Assembly: GCA_020438665.1 (NCBI GenBank)
Contig: JAGQUE010000407.1
Span: forward strand, 1 to 16,177
Direction: 5' to 3'
Origin: Nocardioidaceae bacterium
Lineage (GTDB): Bacteria > Actinomycetota > Actinomycetes > Propionibacteriales > Nocardioidaceae
Length of the DNA: 16,177 nucleotides
This document shows, piece by piece, positions 1 through 7,794 of the stretch (position 1 is the stretch's first letter; each line of letters opens with the position of its first letter). Under the pieces are notes generated by a model. It was not told the DNA's origin and ran no database searches. It worked only from the letters and a program-made list of their open reading frames with translations. The position numbers and the translations under genes were made by a program.

Positions 1-133
1 CCGAACCAGGCGGGCACGACGCTGCGCAAAGCCGCGCCGTGGCGTGGTGCTGCTGGGCAACGGCTCCAGCCCCGGCACGGATGGCCGATCGGCCGCCCTG
101 GCGCGGTCAGCGGCGGCACGGCATGCTCGGGCG

Positions 134-1477
134 ATGACATCGGCGCCGACCAGGAGCTGGGCCGCCTTCGGCACGCTCGAGGCCTCGGTGCTGCTGTCGA
201 GCACCGGCAACGGGATCACGATGGTCGCGTTCCCGTGGCTGGTCCTCCAGGAGACCGGGAGCCCCACGGCGGCAGCCACCATCGCGGCGGTCGCCTCGTT
301 GCCGCTGGTGGTCTCGATGCTGTTCAGCGGCGCCATCATCGACATGGTCGGCCGCCGGTCGGTGGCCGTGGTCAGCGACCTGCTCTCGATGGGCAGCGTG
401 CTGGCCGTGCCCGCGCTGGCGGCCGCCACCGAGCTCAACGTCGCGTTGCTCGGTGCCGTCGCGCTCCTCGGTGCCGTCTTCGACCCGGCTGGCTCGACCG
501 CTCGCGAGGCCATGCTCCCCGAGGCGGCGGGGCGCGCCGGGCTGCGCCTCGAGCGTGCCAACGGGATCCACGAGAGCACCTTCGGCTTCGCGTTCCTGCT
601 CGGCCCCGGCATCGGTGGCCTGCTCGTCTCGTGGATCGGAGCGGTCAACACGTTCTGGGCGACCGGTGTCGCGTTCGCGGTCTCCGCGCTGCTCATCGGC
701 ATCAGCCCGACCCCGGGCAGCGGCCGACCGCCGCCGCACGAGCGTCCCCGGGGACTGCTGCCGGCGACGTGGGCGGGGCTCCGCTACCTGTGGGCGGACG
801 CCGTGCTGCGCGAGTCCTCGATCCTGTTCGCGGTGCTCATCCTGGTCTGGCTGCCGATCGAGTCGGTCATCCTGCCGGTCTATTTCACGGCGATCGACCA
901 ACCGGCCCAGCTCGGCTTCCTGATCACCGCCATGAGCGGGGGCGGGGTGATCGGCTCGCTGCTCTATGCCGCGATCGGCGCCCGCGTCCGCCGCCGTACG
1001 GCGTTCGTCGTCTCGTTGGTGCTCTGCGCGGTCCCGGTGCTCGGGATGTCGCTGTTGCCGCCGTACCCGTTGATGGTCACGCTCGGGGTGCTCACCGGCC
1101 TGTTCTTCGGATCGGTCAACCCGATCGTCAACCTCGCGATCCAGCACCGCACCACCAACGAGATGCGCGGGCGCATCAACGGCATCTTCGGCTCGGTGGC
1201 CAACGTCGCCGGGCCGATCGGCTATCTGATCGCCGGGCCGCTGATCGCGGCCGTCGACGTGGAGCGGGCCTTCCAGGTCATGGCCGTGCTGGTCTTCCTC
1301 GCCTCGGCGAGCGCGGTCTTCATGGGCTCGTTGCGCCGGCTGGACGACCCACCCATCCCGGGGTCAGCGGCCTCCGACGAGCTCCTGCACCTCGAGGTGA
1401 CCGGTGCTCACCTCGACGTCCGCTCGATCGGATCGGATGAGTCAGGGCGAGCCGACGACGCCGCTACCACCCCTTGA
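134..1477 (+). CDS. MFS efflux transporter (EntS/MdtG-like)
   Basis: A 447-residue integral membrane protein of the major facilitator superfamily, probably a proton-driven exporter of small molecules; the substrate cannot be read from sequence. About 12 hydrophobic segments are visible. The loop after helix 2 carries the typical GRR motif (DMVGRRSVAVVSD), and a charged central loop with the stretch RPPPHERPRG separates the two six-helix halves. The second half has the matching cytoplasmic motif NEMRGRINGIFGS. I chose the ATG at 134 because the following sequence (MTSAPTRSWAAF) leads straight into the first helix. The frame stays open upstream to the window edge, so an in-frame start at 44 or earlier cannot be excluded; no strong ribosome site decides it. 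The last codons overlap the 3' end of the convergent gene by 14 bases. The family is clear, the role is not. Confidence 0.88.
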   Translation: MTSAPTRSWAAFGTLEASVLLSSTGNGITMVAFPWLVLQETGSPTAAATIAAVASLPLVVSMLFSGAIIDMVGRRSVAVVSDLLSMGSVLAVPALAAATELNVALLGAVALLGAVFDPAGSTAREAMLPEAAGRAGLRLERANGIHESTFGFAFLLGPGIGGLLVSWIGAVNTFWATGVAFAVSALLIGISPTPGSGRPPPHERPRGLLPATWAGLRYLWADAVLRESSILFAVLILVWLPIESVILPVYFTAIDQPAQLGFLITAMSGGGVIGSLLYAAIGARVRRRTAFVVSLVLCAVPVLGMSLLPPYPLMVTLGVLTGLFFGSVNPIVNLAIQHRTTNEMRGRINGIFGSVANVAGPIGYLIAGPLIAAVDVERAFQVMAVLVFLASASAVFMGSLRRLDDPPIPGSAASDELLHLEVTGAHLDVRSIGSDESGRADDAATTP

Positions 1478-1817
1478 CCAGCGCCGCCACGAAGAAGGCA
1501 TAGCCGCCTGCGACGAGCGCGATCGCCAGCAGCATCCAGCCGAGCTCGCGCGCGGCGCCGTTGCGGTGCTCGGCGTCGACCACGGTCCGCGCACGGTCAC
1601 CACGCAGCCACGCCCAGGGGCCAGAGAGGGCGATGAGCCCACCCAGCGCCGCCACCCACGACCCCGCGACGATCGCACCCAGCAGCGCACCGGCGCCGAG
1701 GATCGCCAGCAGGCCGGCGGTCATCAGGGTGAGCCGGTGTCGCCGCGCGGCGACCTCGCCCGCGTGGGCTGCCCGATAGGCCTGCGCGCGATCGAACGGC
1801 CGTTGCTGCTCGCCCAC
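1464..1817 (-). CDS. small hypothetical membrane protein
   Basis: A 117-residue protein with a charged, Arg-rich N-terminal third (residues 1-29) and two or three hydrophobic segments (about 30-52, 54-71 and 92-114). The GTG start is favoured because the complement of the bases just upstream reads AAGGGGG, a good Shine-Dalgarno sequence about 4 bases from the GTG, while the open frame upstream of it is only arginine/glycine-rich shadow of the neighbouring gene. It is transcribed away from the type VII operon starting 81 bases to the right and ends inside the MFS gene end. I do not recognise the family; it looks like the uncharacterised small membrane proteins common in actinobacteria. Confidence 0.65.
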   Translation of the reverse strand: MGEQQRPFDRAQAYRAAHAGEVAARRHRLTLMTAGLLAILGAGALLGAIVAGSWVAALGGLIALSGPWAWLRGDRARTVVDAEHRNGAARELGWMLLAIALVAGGYAFFVAALVKGW

Positions 1818-1898
1818 GATCCCCCTTCGCCTGCGGTGGCCGGGCACCAATCTCGCCGCCCCACGTTTGACCCCGGTCGTGACGGGTAGACGTGGGCT

Positions 1899-2462
1899 GT
1901 GAGCTTCGACGTCAAGACGAGTGCGCTGCGACGCTACAGCAACGACCTGGTCGCCTGGTCCGCCGACGTGAGCGCTGCGACGTCCTACCTCGACGCCCAT
2001 GCGCGCCTCGAGTGGAGCGACGCGATGATGTTCCAGCCCGTCGTGCAGGTCAACGACCAGGTGGTCAAGGCGCTCGACGAGGCGCTCGCGCGCATCAGGC
2101 AGGTGCTGGCCGAGAGCGCGACCGAGCTCGTCGGCGTGGCTCGCCTCTATGACGAGACCGATGCCGCCGTGTCCGAGCGGATGGACCGCACCTATGAGGC
2201 AGTCCGGATCGAGCCCGGCGGCGGCTATGCCACCCACCACAGCCGGGACGTCGACACCGTGCCCACGCCGCCCGAGCCGCCCAAGCCACCGCCGCCCGAG
2301 TCTGGACCTCCCACGGGCACGACCACCTCCACGACGGCGCCCACCGCGGTGCCCACGCCGTCGCCGACGACGCCTCACCCGTCTCCGGGGCCGGCCCCGT
2401 CGCCGCCCACCGGGACCACCACCACGACGCCGACCACCGCCCCGACGGGGCCGGGCCGATGA
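1899..2462 (+). CDS. EspC/WXG-like putative type VII secretion substrate with Pro/Thr tail
   Basis: A 187-residue protein. Residues 1-90 form an alpha-helical hairpin like the EspC family of ESX (type VII) secretion-associated proteins: an opening SFDVKTSALRRYSNDL helix, a central turn near 38-48, then a second amphipathic helix ending in ARLYDETDAAV. The Y84-x-x-x-D88 there matches the YxxxD/E export signal known for ESX substrates, placed just after the second helix as expected. From about residue 118 the chain is a low-complexity Pro/Thr/Ser tail. The GTG start has only a weak ribosome site, but upstream alternatives in this frame are lacking. Its TGA overlaps the ATG of the next gene (ATGA), indicating translational coupling. 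Assignment rests on fold pattern and motif, not on a recognised orthologue. Confidence 0.68.
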   Translation: MSFDVKTSALRRYSNDLVAWSADVSAATSYLDAHARLEWSDAMMFQPVVQVNDQVVKALDEALARIRQVLAESATELVGVARLYDETDAAVSERMDRTYEAVRIEPGGGYATHHSRDVDTVPTPPEPPKPPPPESGPPTGTTTSTTAPTAVPTPSPTTPHPSPGPAPSPPTGTTTTTPTTAPTGPGR

Positions 2463-3178
2463 CGGCGATGCCGTCGGAGGTGCTCGACACCCCCTATCCC
2501 AGCGAGCCCATCCCCGACCTGGTCAACCAGATCCTCGGTGCCGGCGACTGGCTGAGCCCGTCCCACGTGCTGATGAAGGGCATCGAGCTCGTCTTCGGGT
2601 TCAACCCGGGTGAGGAGGCTGCCCGCTGGGTCGCCGGCGACTGGTCCTCGGTCGCCACGGTGGCCAGCGCCCTCACGCAGATCGGCGAATACGCCGTACG
2701 CCTCGGGCATGTGCTGGACGACGGGTCGCTGGACATGCTCGAGAACTGGCACGGCAACGCCGCCACCTCCGCCGGGACCTACCTCGACCAGCTCGCGCAG
2801 GCGATCGACCGGATCCGGCCCAATCTCGACGGCATCGCGTCGGAATACACCTCCGTCGCGGCCGGGATGCAGGAGATGGCGGGCGCCGTCGCCTCCATCC
2901 TCGAAGCCCTCATGGACAAGCTGATCGAGATCGGCATCGAGGCGCTCGCCGCGACGGCGCTCAGCGAGACCGTGATCGGTGGCGTGATCTTCGGCGGCAT
3001 GGCGGCCTACAGCACCTATCGCGCCACCAAGCTGTGGATCCAGGCCGTGGAGTGGCACAGCAAGGCCTGGACGGCCGTGCAGGCCGTCGTCGGCCTCTGC
3101 GCGGGATATCTGGGAGCCCTCCAGGACCTCGACTCGATCACGCTGCCCAACGCCTACGACCACCCCGGTGTGGCGTGA
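2459..3178 (+). CDS. WXG100-like type VII secretion protein with hydrophobic helices
   Basis: A 239-residue, mostly alpha-helical protein. Residues 60-150 look like a WXG100-type domain: a first helix (about 62-88), a turn with W97-H98-G99 filling the W-x-G position followed by NAATSAGTYLDQLAQAI, and a second long helix to about 150. Two hydrophobic glycine-rich helices follow (about 157-187), as in larger ESX effectors that carry a membrane-active or transporter-docking segment. The C-terminus ends LPNAYDHPGVA and carries no recognisable toxin domain. The ATG lies inside the stop of the upstream gene. Placement directly after the EspC-like gene suggests that the two proteins pair and are exported together, a pattern common in type VII loci; no ESX ATPase or core membrane gene is in the window. 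Confidence 0.7.
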   Translation: MTAMPSEVLDTPYPSEPIPDLVNQILGAGDWLSPSHVLMKGIELVFGFNPGEEAARWVAGDWSSVATVASALTQIGEYAVRLGHVLDDGSLDMLENWHGNAATSAGTYLDQLAQAIDRIRPNLDGIASEYTSVAAGMQEMAGAVASILEALMDKLIEIGIEALAATALSETVIGGVIFGGMAAYSTYRATKLWIQAVEWHSKAWTAVQAVVGLCAGYLGALQDLDSITLPNAYDHPGVA

Positions 3179-3188
3179 GGAGCGACCG

Positions 3189-3605
3189 GTGACCCAGCCG
3201 CCCGCCGCAGGTCTGCCCGACACGGTCCTCGCGTTCACCCGCGGTGACGCCGCAGCAGCCACCCGGCTCACCCGAGCGCTCATCGCGATCCGCGACCATC
3301 TCGGCAACGAGGTGCTGTCGGTGCGCATCGACGCCGTGCTCCACGGCCGCGGCACGCTGCGCGAGCTCGTGCGCGACCCGGTGATGGTCGCGGAGATGTC
3401 GCGCGGGATGGACCGGTTCGCCGAGCAGTGGTTCGCGATGTCGCCGAGCGAGCGGGCCGACCTGGCCCGGCAGGGGCAGGAGGAGGAGGCCCGCCTGCGC
3501 GCCGCCGAGGGCCTGCCGCCCGACCCCGACCCCGCGCCGATCGGGGAGTTCGGGCCCGCCCTCACCCGGCCGCCCGCTCCCGAGGACCCGGCCGGTCAGG
3601 GGTGA
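3189..3605 (+). CDS. hypothetical protein, third gene of type VII-like operon
   Basis: A 138-residue soluble protein, predicted helical in residues 8-100 (charged helices around TRALIAIRDHLGN, MSRGMDRFAEQWF and SERADLARQGQEEEARLR) with a Pro-rich C-terminal tail (EGLPPDPDPAP to the end). The GTG at 3189 is chosen over the in-frame GTG at 3168 because GAGGAG lies six bases ahead of it and it starts 10 bases after the stop of the previous gene. I do not recognise the family. Genes of this size with helical bodies and Pro-rich tails often accompany EspC/WXG pairs, so a chaperone or third secreted component is plausible but unproven. The 3' end overlaps the convergent gene by 10 bases. Confidence 0.65.
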   Translation: MTQPPAAGLPDTVLAFTRGDAAAATRLTRALIAIRDHLGNEVLSVRIDAVLHGRGTLRELVRDPVMVAEMSRGMDRFAEQWFAMSPSERADLARQGQEEEARLRAAEGLPPDPDPAPIGEFGPALTRPPAPEDPAGQG

Positions 3606-4351
3606 GGGTGTCGAGCCGACGTCCAGTCGGCCGGGGCCTGCGTCACGGCATCGGCGGGACGGTCGGCTCCTCGCGCGCGCACCAGTCGTACGCCGGTCGC
3701 CCCCAGCCATACGATCCAGGCGAGATAGCCGGGCATCCCCACGAAGAGGACGGCCGAGCCGTCCGCGATCGCCAGGTTGAACACCCCGGCGACGAGCAGC
3801 AGGCCTCCCCCGGCCAGCGCGAGCGCCCGCTGCCACGGCGGCGTCAGCGCGCTCGCGTGGGCGGCCAGCGCGGCGCCGATCAAGGTGGTGCCGAGCGCCG
3901 GCAGCGCCCACGCGAACGCTCCCGCGTGCAGCTGCCAGGCGAGCTGGAGCTCCGGGCCGGGCTCGGCGAGACCGTCAGCGGCGAGCACGACGCCGTTCCA
4001 GAGCACCGCATAGACCGCCCAGACCGCAGCGAGCACCGCACCCGCGGCGACGGCGAGGCGCGACCAGTCGGCACCCCCAGCCCCGCGGCGGCCTATGAGC
4101 CCCTGGAGACCGACCAGGAACCCGAGCAGCAGGGGTAGGTTGAGCGCCTCCAGGCCGACCGCGATCGCCACGGCGAGCTGGTGGTCGGCGTGGAAGGCGA
4201 GGACGTCCGCCATCGGATCGCCATAGCCGGGCGCCCCGGCCCACACCACCACGACGTTCTGGATGACGATCGACGCGGCCAGGGCGAGCGCCGTTGCGCC
4301 GATCAGCCGCTCCGGTTGCGCCCCGCTGTGGCCGTTCCTTCGTGTTCTCAC
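3596..4351 (-). CDS. six-helix integral membrane protein, hypothetical
   Basis: A 251-residue membrane protein with about six transmembrane helices: LIGATALALAASIVIQN near residues 17-38, then segments around 58-83, 97-124, 143-165, 173-196 and 202-223. The pattern resembles actinobacterial DUF4386-like or other uncharacterised membrane proteins, but I cannot name the family with certainty. The GTG start at 4351 is preceded by a perfect AAGGAG (complement of 4358-4363) at six bases, which settles the start; the ATG at 4356 is out of frame. It follows the hydrolase gene by 27 bases on the same strand, so the two are likely one operon. The C-terminal 25 residues are polar and cytoplasmic. Confidence 0.75.
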   Translation of the reverse strand: MRTRRNGHSGAQPERLIGATALALAASIVIQNVVVVWAGAPGYGDPMADVLAFHADHQLAVAIAVGLEALNLPLLLGFLVGLQGLIGRRGAGGADWSRLAVAAGAVLAAVWAVYAVLWNGVVLAADGLAEPGPELQLAWQLHAGAFAWALPALGTTLIGAALAAHASALTPPWQRALALAGGGLLLVAGVFNLAIADGSAVLFVGMPGYLAWIVWLGATGVRLVRARGADRPADAVTQAPADWTSARHPHP

Positions 4352-4378
4352 GTCATTCTCCTTAGTCCGAGGCGCCGG

Positions 4379-5683
4379 TCAGGGCCGCCTGGTGGTCGCG
4401 TACTCCACGTCGTCGAGCTGAGGCTGTGGGCCGGCAAGCGCGGCCTTGGCGTCGGCGTCGGCGCTGAGGGTCTCGCGCAGGAACGCGGTGGTGTAGTGCT
4501 CGACGATGTCGAGCGGTCGGGTCTTCCAGACGGCGTCCTTGCAGAACCCGTCGCGGTAGTCGGAGCCCCGGACCCACGGGATGTCCTCGCACGGGTCGAG
4601 GAAGATCATGTGACCGGCGCCGGGGAAGGTGATGAGCGACTTGTCCTCGCTTCCTGCGTTGTCATAGGTGAGGCCGGTGCCCCAGGTGTACGGCGTGCCG
4701 TCGTCGACCGTTCCGCCCAGCGCCATGACGGGCACCGTGAGCTCCTCGAGGCCGCGCCGGTCGAAGGGATAGGCGTCGCCGGCCATCGAGATCACGGCCT
4801 TGACCCGGGTGTCTCCCAGCGATGGCCACAGCCCGGACGGGACGGCAGGAAGTCCGGCTCGGGTGGCCATGGCTGACTCCCGCGGGAGCACAGGGGCGCA
4901 GAAGAAGTTCAGGGGATCATCGGCCTTGAGCGCTGCGCAGCGGCGCTGATAGGCAGCGAAGTCGAACCGCGCGCCACCTGCGGCCAGGGCGGTGTAGCCG
5001 CCGTACGAGTGGCCCACCACGGCGATCTCATCCAGGTCGAGCAACCCGGCGAAGGGTGCTCCGGGATCGTTGAGATCCTCCGCGAAGTCGATGGTCCGAT
5101 GGATGTCGTCGGGCCTGTCGACGAGCGCCTTCCAGAACCCGGTGAGGGACTGGTCGAAGGTCTCGTTGTGCTCCGGAGCGAGCACCACGAAGCCCTGCGA
5201 CGCCCAGTGCTCCACCAGCGCGCTATAGACGATCGGGCTGAGGGCATAGCCATGCGAGAAGACCACGAGGGGATAGGGGTCGGCGGTCCGTTCCGGTCGG
5301 GCGCCCAGGAGGGCAGCGCCGGCTGCGGTGATGCCCTTGCCGGGGGTGATGCTCTCGTCGAACTTGTTGGGTGCGGAGTAGGTGATCGTCGCGTCCTGGG
5401 CGCCGGCGGGCGGATCGGCGGGATACCACGCGCGCAGCGTCAGAGCATGGTGCTGGGAACCGTGCGTCGTGAACACGCGGTAGCCCACGGCGTGCGGGCC
5501 GGGCTCCGCATAGCCGAGCGACGCCGCCGGGGCCGTCGTTGGAGCTGAGGTGGTTGACGGCTGCTCCGACGTGCACCCGCTGGTGAGCAGGCCGCCACCG
5601 GCGATCACGGCGACGCCGCAGACCGCCGCGGCGAGTCGGTCACGGTGGGGCTTCCAGGGGTGGCGTTCGAGGGCGCTGGGCAT
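4379..5683 (-). CDS. lipoprotein alpha/beta hydrolase (PAF-acetylhydrolase / dienelactone hydrolase type)
   Basis: A 434-residue secreted hydrolase, probably an esterase or lipase anchored to the outer face of the membrane. A signal peptide (residues about 15-36) ends in the lipobox L33-T-S-G-C37, followed by a Ser/Thr/Pro linker. The catalytic fold shows an oxyanion segment FSHGYALSP (142-150), the nucleophile elbow GHSYGG with Ser226, an acid around Asp327/Asp328 in GGTVDDGTPY, and His358 in FPGAGHMIF. The spacing and the H-S-Y-G-G elbow match the platelet-activating-factor acetylhydrolase isoform II family. The ATG at 5683 is preceded by AGGAGA; longer upstream frames lack a signal and are not credible. 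The first gene of a pair with the membrane protein at 3596-4351. Natural substrate unknown. Confidence 0.88.
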   Translation of the reverse strand: MPSALERHPWKPHRDRLAAAVCGVAVIAGGGLLTSGCTSEQPSTTSAPTTAPAASLGYAEPGPHAVGYRVFTTHGSQHHALTLRAWYPADPPAGAQDATITYSAPNKFDESITPGKGITAAGAALLGARPERTADPYPLVVFSHGYALSPIVYSALVEHWASQGFVVLAPEHNETFDQSLTGFWKALVDRPDDIHRTIDFAEDLNDPGAPFAGLLDLDEIAVVGHSYGGYTALAAGGARFDFAAYQRRCAALKADDPLNFFCAPVLPRESAMATRAGLPAVPSGLWPSLGDTRVKAVISMAGDAYPFDRRGLEELTVPVMALGGTVDDGTPYTWGTGLTYDNAGSEDKSLITFPGAGHMIFLDPCEDIPWVRGSDYRDGFCKDAVWKTRPLDIVEHYTTAFLRETLSADADAKAALAGPQPQLDDVEYATTRRP

Positions 5684-5984
5684 GGTGGTCTCCTGTGCTG
5701 GCCTGCACCGGGTGCGCAGGGCGGGGACCACGCTGCCGGGGCGCGCGGCGCCAGACATCGGCCGCATGGCCCCGATCCGGTCATGCCAACGGTGGGGCAC
5801 CTGGTCGACCTTTCGGCCGATATCGCCGCCTGCGGTGCCATGGCTCCCCACCCACGACAAAGCCCAGGTCCAAGGGTCCTCCGCCATCTGCATGGATGGC
5901 CACCATGGGGTGCTGGTTGGACCTCCTGGAGGGGGCTCAACACCATGAATCGCCCAGGTCTGGTGGAGGTCTGTTGAGCTGCGG
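5684..5984. other. intergenic region with no gene
   Basis: Three hundred bases between the hydrolase start and the LysR stop, both on the minus strand. It must hold the hydrolase promoter, but no convincing -35/-10 pair stands out. The only clear structures are the short CCTCC-T-GGAGG mirror near 5923 and the long-loop inverted repeat next to the LysR stop, listed separately. Open frames across it are GC-rich shadows. Confidence 0.5.
5935..5979 (-). terminator. inverted repeat after LysR gene, possible terminator
   Basis: Perfect 8-bp arms GCTCAACA (5935-5942) and TGTTGAGC (5972-5979) enclose 29 bases that contain a smaller CCAG-GT-CTGG hairpin. It starts five bases beyond the LysR stop on the minus strand, where a terminator would sit. 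There is no T-run, as is common in actinobacteria, so an operator role is also possible. Confidence 0.35.
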
Positions 5985-6896
5985 TCAGGCTGACCGGAGT
6001 GGCTCGGGCCGGTCGCTGAGGTTGGCTGAGTCCTGGAGATGCCGGATGAAGGAGGCGAGCACCAGATCGCGGCTGCTCGCGCGCCAGGCCACCCGCAGCT
6101 CGCTGGGCTCGAGATCGTGGACCGGCACCAGCGCGATCCGGCGGCCGCCGAAGCGGAGCGCGCTGCTGGTCGGGAGGAAGGTGATCGCCCGGCCGAGCTC
6201 GGCGAGGCGCACCACCTCGGCGAGATCGCTCACCTCGGGTCGCCGTCCGGGGCGGTCCGGGTCGTCGGGACGCAGACCCGCGTAGTAGCGATCCAGCTGA
6301 GCAGGCAGGCCCGGCCAGGCCGCGACCGGCTCCTCGACCAGATCGTCGAGCCCGATCTCCGCGGCTGCGGCGAGTCGGTGATCCGCGGGCAGGATGGCCA
6401 GCCGCGGCTCCACCAGGACAACATCGGACTCGAGCCCGTCGAGATCGACCGGGCCGGCAACCAGGCACAGGTCCGCCTCCCCGGTGCGCACCGCCCAGGC
6501 GAGGTTCGCCGGGTCGGTGAAGAGCAGCCCGACCGGAGCCCGGTCCTGCTCCCAGGACGGCAGCGCCCTCTCGAGCAGACCGGCGTCACCGTCGGCCTTC
6601 ACGGCGACCACGATCCGGCCGCGATCGTGGGCCGCACGCCGCGTCAGGATCAGGGCGGCCTCGGCCTGGGCGAGCGCTGCCCGCCCTTCCCGGTGAAGCA
6701 CCCAGCCGGCCGTGGTCGGCTCGAACCTACGGGTGCTGCGTCCGACCAGGCTCGTCCCGAGCTTCGCCTCGAGTGCCGCGACGGTGCGCGAGACCGTCGG
6801 CTGGGTGAGGCCGAGGGCACGCGCGCCCGCACTGAAGCTGCCCTCGTCAAGAGCCGTCACGAAGATCCGCAAGGCCCGCAGATCGATCTCATCCAT
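5985..6896 (-). CDS. LysR-family transcriptional regulator (intact copy, block A)
   Basis: A 303-residue LysR-type regulator. The N-terminal winged helix-turn-helix (about residues 1-60) reads MDEIDLRALRIFVTALDEG then FSAGARALGLTQPTVSRTVA, the family signature with the recognition helix TQPTVSRTVAALE. The remainder is the two-lobed effector-binding domain, with the GRAITFLPTSSA strand-turn typical of the second lobe. The ATG at 6896 is preferred over a longer version because alignable LysR homology begins MDEIDLRALR and the relic elsewhere in the window begins MDDIDLRALR at the same point. No strong ribosome site is visible. It diverges from a relic FMN reductase 54 bases away; the intact reductase now lies 3.5 kb downstream (10384). 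Effector unknown; a quinone, flavin or redox signal is an inference from the neighbours. Confidence 0.92.
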   Translation of the reverse strand: MDEIDLRALRIFVTALDEGSFSAGARALGLTQPTVSRTVAALEAKLGTSLVGRSTRRFEPTTAGWVLHREGRAALAQAEAALILTRRAAHDRGRIVVAVKADGDAGLLERALPSWEQDRAPVGLLFTDPANLAWAVRTGEADLCLVAGPVDLDGLESDVVLVEPRLAILPADHRLAAAAEIGLDDLVEEPVAAWPGLPAQLDRYYAGLRPDDPDRPGRRPEVSDLAEVVRLAELGRAITFLPTSSALRFGGRRIALVPVHDLEPSELRVAWRASSRDLVLASFIRHLQDSANLSDRPEPLRSA

Positions 6897-6950
6897 GCCG
6901 CCAGCGTATGACGCCGTCCGGGTCAATCGATGCCAGCGGAGAGCCCACCG

Positions 6951-7018
6951 ATGCCCACCCTCGGCTCCACCGTGGGAGCCTGTCGCGCAGCTCCATCAAC
7001 CGCCGGTTCGCCCCGTGA
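6951..7018 (+). pseudogene. relic of NAD(P)H-dependent FMN reductase (block A)
   Basis: From the ATG at 6951 about 64 bases align with the first 65 bases of the intact reductase at 10384: MPTLGSTVG against MTTLGYIVG, then a one-base deletion after GGGA shifts the frame, yet nucleotides continue to match through the codons for SINRRLA. At about 7014 the alignment jumps to the last codon region of the intact gene (GTGAGCTGG against ATGAGCCGG), implying that about 480 bases of interior are missing. The upstream GAGCCCACCG also matches the intact copy's GAGCTCATCG. It diverges from the intact LysR gene exactly as in the other copy. Confidence 0.75.
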
Positions 7019-7028
7019 GCTGGCAGAA

Positions 7029-7047
7029 CTCCGTGCCCGGTACGGAG
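7029..7047. promoter_or_regulatory. inverted-repeat operator/leader hairpin, site 1
   Basis: CTCCGTGC-CCG-GTACGGAG: 8-bp arms with one mismatch and a 3-base spacer. It ends 33 bases before the GTG start of the split-barrel gene at 7081. The paralogous site 2 has the same distance (21 bases) to the downstream AAGGATCG box. Member of a four-site family in this window. Confidence 0.6.
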
Positions 7048-7080
7048 GGCACGGCGGCGTCGACCGGGAAGGATCGCTCC

Positions 7081-7740
7081 GTGAAGCAGCTCGATAGCCC
7101 CGACCACGTCCCGCTCTCGCCGGCGATCCTCTACTTCGGCACGCCGGTGGCGCTGATCAGCTCGACGAACCCGGACGGCGGCGCCAATCTGGCACCGATG
7201 TCGTCAGTCTTCTGGCTCGGCCAGACCGCGATCCTCGGACTCGGCACCCGATCGCAGACCTCGAAGAACCTCCGCGAGCGCCCGGAGTGCGTGATCAACC
7301 TCCCCGACACCTGCTGCGTCACGGCCGTCGACCGGCTGGCGCTCACCACCGGAGCTGACCCGGTGCCCGAGGGCAAGGCCGCGGTCGGCTACCGGCACGT
7401 GCCGGACAAGTTTGGCCACGCCGGACTCACCGCGATCGCCTCCGACCTGGTGGGGCCACCGCGGGTCGCACAGTGCCCGGTAGCGCTGGAGGGCAGGGTG
7501 ATGGCAGCCCACGCCGTGGAGACCTCCGACCCGGAGGAGGCCGGCTCGGTCGAGGTCTTCGAGGTGCGGGTGCTGCGCGTCCAGGTGTACGAGCGGATTC
7601 GGATGCCTGGGACCGAGAATCGGATCGACCCTGACCGCTGGCGGCCGTTGGTCATGAGCTTCCAGAAGTTCTACGGACTCGGCGAGCAGGTCCTACCCTC
7701 ACGGCTGGCCGCCGCGATCGACGAGGAGTGGTACCGGTGA
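7081..7740 (+). CDS. flavin-reductase-like FMN-binding split-barrel protein (DIM6/NTAB type)
   Basis: A 219-residue protein of the flavin reductase-like family (FMN-binding split barrel), usually a partner of flavoprotein oxygenases or a stand-alone flavin oxidoreductase. Typical blocks are SPAILYFGTPVALISS (13-28), GGANLAPMSSVFWLG (33-47), GLGTRSQTSKNLRERPECVINL (split over 53-74, the flavin-phosphate contact region) and a C-terminal extension with PGTENRIDPDRW. The GTG at 7081 is preceded by GGAAGGA at six bases; the longer open frame upstream is relic and intergenic DNA. An inverted-repeat site lies 33 bases upstream. Its stop (TGA) overlaps a GTG that probably began the now decayed LuxR-ATPase copy. 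A second, decayed copy of this gene lies at 10993-11190. Confidence 0.85.
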   Translation: MKQLDSPDHVPLSPAILYFGTPVALISSTNPDGGANLAPMSSVFWLGQTAILGLGTRSQTSKNLRERPECVINLPDTCCVTAVDRLALTTGADPVPEGKAAVGYRHVPDKFGHAGLTAIASDLVGPPRVAQCPVALEGRVMAAHAVETSDPEEAGSVEVFEVRVLRVQVYERIRMPGTENRIDPDRWRPLVMSFQKFYGLGEQVLPSRLAAAIDEEWYR

Positions 7741-7749
7741 GCCACTCCT

Positions 7750-7792
7750 GGGCCCGGGCCCGGAGTCGGCTCGGTGTTGACGACAGTCGTCA
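7750..7792. repeat. two short perfect palindromes after the split-barrel gene
   Basis: GGGCCCGGGCCC (7750-7761) and TGACGAC-A-GTCGTCA (7778-7792) follow the stop at 7740. Either could form a hairpin terminating the transcript; both lie at the front of the LuxR-ATPase relic, so they could also be chance products of decayed coding sequence. Confidence 0.3.
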
Positions 7793-7794
7793 CG

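Noticed and set aside
64..82. CTCCAGCC-CCG-GCACGGAT upstream of the MFS gene, a possible further copy of the inverted repeat
   Set aside because: One arm is good but the other differs at three of eight positions and the spacing to the chosen start is 51 bases. Treated as chance.
1867..1892. TTGACC with TAGACG as a promoter for the type VII operon
   Set aside because: The spacer is only 14 bases and the second box lacks the final T of a -10 element; not enough to call.
3333..3347. GCCGTG-CTC-CACGGC resembling the repeat core
   Set aside because: It lies within the coding sequence at 3189-3605, lacks the outer TC/GA bases and has no start nearby.
2375..3565. Minus-strand open frame of nearly 400 codons across the type VII operon
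   Set aside because: Low-complexity Arg/Gly/Val shadow; the plus strand has overlapping stop/start junctions and secretion motifs.
7029..7047. The inverted repeats as simple transcription terminators of the preceding gene
   Set aside because: Three of four do follow a stop codon closely, but the fourth (15451) lies between two divergent starts, and distance to the downstream start is constant while distance to the upstream stop is not.
6941..7081. N-terminal extension of the split-barrel protein back into the LysR intergenic region
   Set aside because: That stretch aligns with the start and end of the FMN reductase gene in the other block and contains the inverted repeat; the GTG at 7081 has a good ribosome site.
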